From Balanoglossus misakiensis (Eukaryota; Hemichordata): a stretch of DNA of 64,000 nucleotides. Shown in pieces: positions 58,699-64,000 of this stretch. Where the stretch lies: assembly GCA_040954595.2 (NCBI GenBank), contig CM082579.2, forward strand, positions 13,392,001-13,456,000, given 5' to 3'. The notes under the pieces were generated by a model that was not told where the DNA came from, did no database searches, and saw nothing but the letters and a program-made list of their open reading frames with translations. The translations under genes were made by a program, and so were the position numbers. Position 1 is the first letter of the stretch. Every line of letters begins with the position of its first letter.

Positions 58699-58867
58699 AT
58701 TTAAAATAATTTAGGGAGTGATTAAGACTTCAACTTGGACTCTATTGATAATAATATAACTCTTTGTAATAAATGCCATCGGTGCTTAAATCTTCAATAT
58801 TAAATCAAGTCAATCAATGTGCACAAACATTACACACACACTCATTAATACATAGAGACAGACACAT

Positions 58868-58891
58868 ACACACACACACACACACACACAG
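58868..58891. repeat. (CA)n microsatellite
   Basis: Eleven or so CA units. Confidence 0.85.
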
Positions 58892-59236
58892 TTCCTATTT
58901 TGCTTTAATTTTTTTGTTTGAAACTTTCATATCAACTGAAGAGTTGTTGACGTTTGACCTTGGATGTACTGAGGTCACCATACACACTCACATTTGTCTG
59001 TGTCATAATCACAGACTGAAGCAAAGTAAAATAAATCACAGCAGCTGTACTGATGTTAACATTGCATTGTTTAATATTCAAGATCAAGTTAAAGTGCATT
59101 TATTTATTGGAAGAATCCAGTTATGGCAACTTGATCCTAGGCGATGTAACTATCCGCCCCACACACAAGTTGAATCATGTATGATATATGTTTCAAACAG
59201 CGCGGCATAAGGCCAGAGTTAGCCTCAAGTTGTGAT

Positions 59237-59237
<1 letters not shown>

Positions 59238-59267
<30 letters not shown>
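59238..59267. repeat. (TA)n microsatellite
   Basis: About 14 TA units flanked on both sides by the word TGATGGCATAT. Confidence 0.85.
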
Positions 59268-59539
59268 TGATGGCATATGTTACATCATGAATCAAAAATC
59301 AAGCAAGTTAAGTTGAGTACGAGATACTGACAAGAACGTCTCAGTCAACCTATTGCATGCAGCACATTGTCAACGTCGCGTCGATCGTGTTTGGCATGAT
59401 CATGATGACGCTTGACGTGCAAGGCGACTCAATAGATTGCCACATCACAAACCAGTACAAATTGTGCATCGTGTGGTCATGTTACGTGTACGACAAATCT
59501 AACGGTTATGAGAAGGAGGTAAAATCTCAACTTACCAAC

Positions 59540-59981
59540 ACTCAGTCAGTCTGATAAGATACGATGCAGCATGTAAGGCAGAATCCGACGAAAAGTCCTG
59601 GTACTAGGTCAAGCTAGTAAAAGAACGCCATATTCTCTGTACCGATACACCGCCCTCTCTGGACAGTCTCCGTACCAATACACCCGCCCTCTTTAGACAA
59701 ATTTATCTCGAGATCTCGAGATAAAAAAATAAAAAGTCGGGAAAACGAATTGGAATTATCTCGAGATCTCGAGATAAAAAAATAAAAAGTCGGGAAAACG
59801 AACTTGAATTATCTCGAGATCTCGAGATAAAATAATAAAAAAGTCGGGAAAACGAATTGGAATTATCTCGAGATCTCGAGATAAAAAAATAAAAAGTCAG
59901 GAAAACGAATAGCATTATCTCGAGATCTCGAGATAATTTTTTATTTATTGCGTATGTACATGTCCCCAACTGGCTTTCATA
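59540..59981 (-). repeat. right inverted terminal region with 5 palindrome units
   Basis: Five copies of the same 22-bp palindrome (59703 to 59936) in inverted orientation, then the 45-bp outer end. The subterminal part (about 59540-59700) includes CCGCCCTCTCTGGACAGTCTC, the complement of the left subterminal zone. Copy number differs from the left end. Confidence 0.9.
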
Positions 59982-61942
59982 TAAAACCACTGCATCAGGT
60001 GAATCTCAATTTTTAAGAGCGATACTTCAAACATGCAGCACTGTTTACAAATCGGGGTCAAAGGTTATACAAGAATAACCATGTACAGTTGGTATTTTTC
60101 GGATGTACCTCTGGCCATGGCCTTGGTCTATAAATTGTTCTTGACAACATATATTTTTAAAGATTTTGGTTTACTGAATTACATCTATAGCTTATAGTGA
60201 TGGCTGTTTACCTAATAATTATTTTAACAACGCCAACTTAGCTGGCGCTGGATCGAGGGTACAGGACTATCCTAGGTCAAGGGTCAATCGTGAATGTTTT
60301 GGTCGCGAATCAGCTGATCTTTTACAACAGCGTGTTACGCCCCTTTTTTAAATTTCTCATGAGTGGAGACGTCAGTGAAAGAAGATATTTCGGATAATGG
60401 AGCATTCTTGGCAGTGTTTTCAAAGGGTTTCGCAACCTTTCTACATGGGACGCGGCGGCGCTTGGCAGAACTTTGCGAGGTGGTCGTCATCACAGGTCGC
60501 ACCGTAGTTGAGAGAGAGAGCCATGACACTGACAGAGCCGGGTGAGTGATTGAGATCCTGGATCAGTTGCCGTCACTCAGATCACTAGACATTCTCTCTC
60601 ATTAGGGTGTAGCTACGGTGTTGCCACGGGACCTACGACGTTTTATCGTGACGTCGGTGTTGCCCCGACCGGCCAGGGAAGTATATCAGATATGATGAGT
60701 CCGGTGATGACTTGGCTTTACGGCAGTCGCTGTGCCTGTAGATAAAGGAAAGGAACAGTACAACGCGCCGCCAGTGTGATTAGCATCGCTTGGAGCAAGA
60801 CTAGATGACAGACATCGCCAGGGTCGTTGGCAAGACCTTGGCGGGCAGAGATGTGTGACACAGGTCCTCCTACAGGTAAGCCAGTCTTAATTCTTTTACA
60901 TGCTTTTCAGAGTCAGCTTTTTGAGATGGTGAGGTCTCTGTCGTGTGGTTTCTCTGTGTGACCTTTAGCTCTGCATACAGCCGGGAACACACAGACCTGT
61001 ACGCAGAGCTATGTGACCTTCTGAGTCATATAATAATGTCACATTTAGTACTACTATGGAAACACAGCTAGGGGGAGGGTGGAGGGGGGGGGGTTCTATG
61101 CTGGTTTCCCCCATCATAGACCCACCCGTGACCCCCACCACAAAAATCTGTAGTGAAACAACAGCCAAACCAGTGCACTATATCACAGTCCCTCCATTAC
61201 ATACTGTGACTGTATAAGCTAAAAAATAAGACATTCACTTTTTGAAATAAACATTTCTCTGTTAATTATCTCTGAAAGCTTGATATAGGAGAACATTTCG
61301 GTTACTTCAATGTCACCATTGTTTTCACTACTATCACGTAACAAGCAATTTAAATTACCTTCGCAAAAACAGTATGCTCTATGTTTTTTTGTTAACGCTT
61401 TGAGATGTCTGGCTCAAATCTGCGTGAATGCAAGCTGTCATAACTTTTGTACAAAGTAGTGTCTCATTTTTTTTAAAGCAACTAGCTTGATTTTTAAAAT
61501 GAAAAAAACTTCTGATATACTAGGAATAGTAGGATTTATTCACTGCTCCAGAAGTTTTCTGAATTACAATGCACTTAACGGGACATTAGCTGTAACTTTT
61601 GGCTTTAATTGATGTACATATATTTTTGTTTTGAGTATCAATGGGAATTTCTTGTTCTACTCCAAACAGCATGCTAATATGCCCATTTATACTTCACGTG
61701 TCAACATAGCCCGTGAATGTGTAATGTTATCATTCACATTTTTTTACTACTGTTACGTAAATATGCAACATGTCTAAAAAATATGTTTTTATAGAATATA
61801 TTTATTTATTTAGAGTAAAATGTTTTTGGTGACATTTAAATATTTAGTGGATGGTATTTTATACATCAATTGTGGGTTTCAACATATTGTTGGGAGTAGC
61901 ACAAGAATCTTAAGTGGCCACATAGAATTAATTTTCAACCTT
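59982..61942 (+). other. CpG-rich stretch, possible first exon
   Basis: Between about 60230 and 60880 CpG density rises above the local background. A consensus donor (CTACAG|GTAAGCC) lies at 60875/60876, so this may be a promoter and untranslated first exon of a host gene running to the right. No coding frame is convincing. A G-rich run lies at about 61080-61095. The rest to 61942 is AT-rich and empty. Confidence 0.3.
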
Positions 61943-62119
61943 CAGTAAAACCTGTCAAAACCAAACCCTGTCTAATCTGGAAACCTGTCTATACTGAACA
62001 CCTTTTCAGTACCTTCGACATAGAATCACATGTTAAAAGAACCTTTACAAACTGGAAATGTCTGTAAACTGAACAATTTCTTCAGTGCCTTCAGTGTTCG
62101 GTTCAGACAGGTTTTACTG
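61943..62119. mobile_element. pogo-like MITE
   Basis: Termini CAGTAAAACCTGTC (61943) and GACAGGTTTTACTG (62119) are exact inverted complements. The body has CCCTGTCTAATCTGGAAACC, which also occurs near 36840 as a fragment. CAGT-starting ends suggest the pogo/Tigger branch. Confidence 0.6.
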
Positions 62120-62130
62120 TATTTAATTTC

Positions 62131-62825
62131 TCACACTGCTGGCCGCTGGGAGTGTGGGATAGGATATCCCCGACGAGTGTGAGAAATACGATCTCAGGTC
62201 CTTGGTAGACTGTCGACAGTCCCTCGCGCCTAATGTGTATCGATACGGCGTTTCGTGCGAGGGCCGAAGGCCCGATTCGGCGTTTCGTGGTGCGAGGGCC
62301 GTGAGGCCCGAGGGACTGTTATAGCTTGTAAGCCTTGCCTTGATATTAATTATGCATGCAGAAAATGACGTAGTAAAATTTGCATAAGGGGGCGTAAATC
62401 AGCGGCGAAACTATCGAAACAACTAAAACTATCGATGACGGTTCCTCGGTAAATTCGCCGATTCTGTCCAAGAGAAAAGGTGCGATTTCATAAGCCAAAT
62501 TTCCCACTGCCCGTTGGCGACGCAACAAAAACATCTTTGCCGTTGGTCAATGAGTTTATGACGTATATTAACTGTCAATCATTTTACAGGGGCATTTTCC
62601 CACAGTGCCCGTGTGAGGGCGAAACAAGGTATAACAGTCCCTCGGGCCACGCCATCGGGCCTTACGGCCATCGCACCACGAAACGCCGAATCGGGCCTTA
62701 TGCCCACAAAAGATACGGGCCTTACGGCCCTCGCACGAAACGCCGAATCGGTACACATTAGGCGCGAGGGACTGTTGACAGTCTAGTCCTTGGGAGTGTG
62801 AGATTCTATTATTCTCACACTCTCA
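62131..62825. mobile_element. foldback element interrupted by a nested insertion
   Basis: The parts 62131-62205 and 62786-62825 match the undisturbed relative at 63010-63175 (GAAATACGAT.TCAGGTCCTTGG then GAGTGTGAGATTCTATTA). The 580 bp between them are a separate element. Confidence 0.8.
62206..62785. mobile_element. 580-bp non-autonomous element with long inverted arms, 8-bp target duplication
   Basis: Starts TAGACTGTCGACAGTCCCTC and ends with the near inverted complement. Arms of 125-160 bp are rich in GCGAGGGCC words. It is flanked by GTCCTTGG at 62198-62205 and 62786-62793. The uninterrupted relative at 63010-63175 has this word once. The 8-bp duplication fits hAT-like transposases. No gene inside. 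Confidence 0.85.
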
Positions 62826-63009
62826 CTGAATCGAAAGCTGTATATGACGCGAGCGCTGATTGGTTGACAAAGAGTTCTTTCTCTTCGCGCACTAAATGTT
62901 ATCCAATGGCGTGATGTGTATTACAGGCACAGAACTATAACGTGCCCCCAGACGACAGTTCCAGAGTCATTTATTCAATGTTTTAACGAATTTGGCTAAT
63001 TTGTGACCG

Positions 63010-63175
63010 TGTGAGAAAAATAATCTCACACACCAAGGACCTGGGATCGTATTTCTCACACTCGTCAGGGATATTTTGTCCCACACTCGCCTGCGGCTCG
63101 TGTGTGACAGAAAATCCCCAACTCGTGTGAGAAATACGATCCCAGGTCCTTGGGAGTGTGAGATTCTATTAATCC
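63010..63175. mobile_element. foldback element, uninterrupted copy
   Basis: Both arms contain AAGGACCTGGGATCGTATTT and its complement, around a centre near 63090 (CCTGCGGCTCG). It serves as the empty-site reference for the nested insertion at 62206-62785. Confidence 0.8.
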
Positions 63176-64000
63176 CAAATGTCATAGCAGCTGCCCCTTT
63201 AAAACAATTTCTTTAAAAAATGTGTTTCTAATAGATTTGGTCAGGTGGAAAAGTATGTCACATACTGTTTTCACTGAACACTGATGTGGTTGCAATTTTA
63301 TTGACACAGATTGAATCACACTATGCATCACATTAGACTTAGGGGTAAACCATTTTATATTTAGGAGAGTGCAGTTTAGTTTCTACTCTGCCTATTCTCT
63401 GATGTTTTTTCTTTACTATTTGGCAGAGGCAAAATGCAGACTAGTTATGGAAGTGTTCCTAAGTAACTATGCATAAATTATTTCTATTAATCTAAGCACA
63501 TTATGTAAAATATAAATCAACCACGTAGACTCATGTCTCCCCCTACAGTAATGGTGACAATTCTTTTTATAGTACCCAACTTACTCAAGTAAACACACTT
63601 AATGTTAGCAAACAGTCCTATAGATATAGCCTGGTCCCCTGTCCCATTCCTGCTGCTGGTAGTGACAGCAGGGTTAGAAAGTGGGCAGAGAACAAGAGTA
63701 TCTTACAGGCCTCTTTCATGACCCCTGTGTGACCTTACATCCTGGTGATTTGTTGGTTTGACATCATTCATCATTCAATGTTAAATACAACAGCTAATCT
63801 TTCTAACACAGGCAATGTTTAACAGTTTTGTTCAAGGATGAGAAAAAATGCATTGATTTAATAGCGTGGTTGGTAAACTCGAAATTGTATACTCACACCG
63901 ACAAAAAGCCAGGATGTAGAGGTCAAAAGGGGTCATAAAAGTGGCATGATATAGCACAGTTGCCAGTGGTGTAATGTTTATATAAACTGTGCAACTTCAT
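63176..64000. other. non-coding
   Basis: No gene, RNA gene or repeat structure seen. Confidence 0.45.

Larger units (their letters stand above)
51818..59981. mobile_element. complete 8.16-kb DNA transposon encoding an rve integrase and a HECT-like protein
   Basis: Both ends read TATGAAAGCCAGTTGGGGAC inwards. The six bases outside, TAAAAC, occur on both sides (51812-51817 and 59982-59987). After about 45 bp the termini enter tandem 53-bp units with a 22-bp palindrome, then a shared subterminal zone containing GACTGTCCAGAGAG words. Two convergent genes fill the middle: a spliced DDE integrase on plus and a HECT-like gene on minus. The integrase type, 6-bp duplication and two-gene layout recall the IS3EU group; this is from memory and untested. 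Confidence 0.85.

Noticed and set aside
58015-58714. Frames with Tyr-Ile-His-Thr repeats
   Set aside because: They come from (CATA)n microsatellites.
51818-59981. Maverick/Polinton interpretation of the 8-kb element
   Set aside because: It has an integrase but no DNA polymerase B, ATPase, protease or capsid genes, its length is only 8 kb, and its ends and 6-bp duplication fit a smaller cut-and-paste type.

Overview
This is a repeat-rich, intron-bearing metazoan nuclear window. The mix of DIRS-like, Ty3/Gypsy-like, BEL/Pao and LINE fragments, several cut-and-paste transposons and many foldback MITEs, together with a ROCO/DAPK-like exon, suggests a marine invertebrate (deuterostome or lophotrochozoan). 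I cannot name the species. Nothing looks prokaryotic: genes are spliced with GT..AG introns and are widely spaced.

Region 1 (about 1-23.7 kb) is a graveyard of retroelements. It holds a minus-strand DIRS-like element (RT, RNase H, start of a tyrosine recombinase), two inverted arrays of a roughly 500-bp tandem repeat (4.4-6.3 kb and 17.1-19.4 kb), and a LINE ORF1 fragment. It also holds a Gypsy-like element whose gag-protease half and RNase H-integrase half face each other, a 5'-truncated BEL/Pao pol gene with a recognisable 3' LTR, and two LINE halves separated by a piece of the array repeat. All of these carry stops or frameshifts.

Region 2 (24-31 kb) has the last exon of a ROCO/DAPK-like gene (COR and death-like domains), broken by a single TGA, with a small duplicated piece of its own coding sequence in the 3' UTR. 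After it come sparse non-coding DNA, a foldback MITE piece and a small Gypsy RNase H scrap.

Region 3 (31-48 kb) contains three minus-strand transposase-like genes. An old DDE-type gene of about 12 exons (39580 to 31346) keeps almost all its splice phases, but has three TGA codons and a frameshift. A younger DNA transposon (34016-38554) sits inside one of its introns, with 28-bp perfect inverted termini, a probable AAAT target duplication and a three-exon transposase. A third spliced gene (48231 to 42857) encodes a SAP-motif protein of roughly 1,100 residues from an unclassified, probably mobile family.

Region 4 (51818-59981) is the most interesting unit: a structurally complete 8.16-kb DNA transposon. 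It has a TAAAAC target duplication and inverted termini built from a tandem 22-bp palindrome (about 10 copies on one side, 5 on the other). Two convergent genes lie inside: a spliced DDE integrase/transposase, and a protein with a HECT E3-ligase-like C-terminus. The last part (60-64 kb) has a CpG-rich stretch, a pogo-like MITE and a foldback element nested in another with an 8-bp target duplication.
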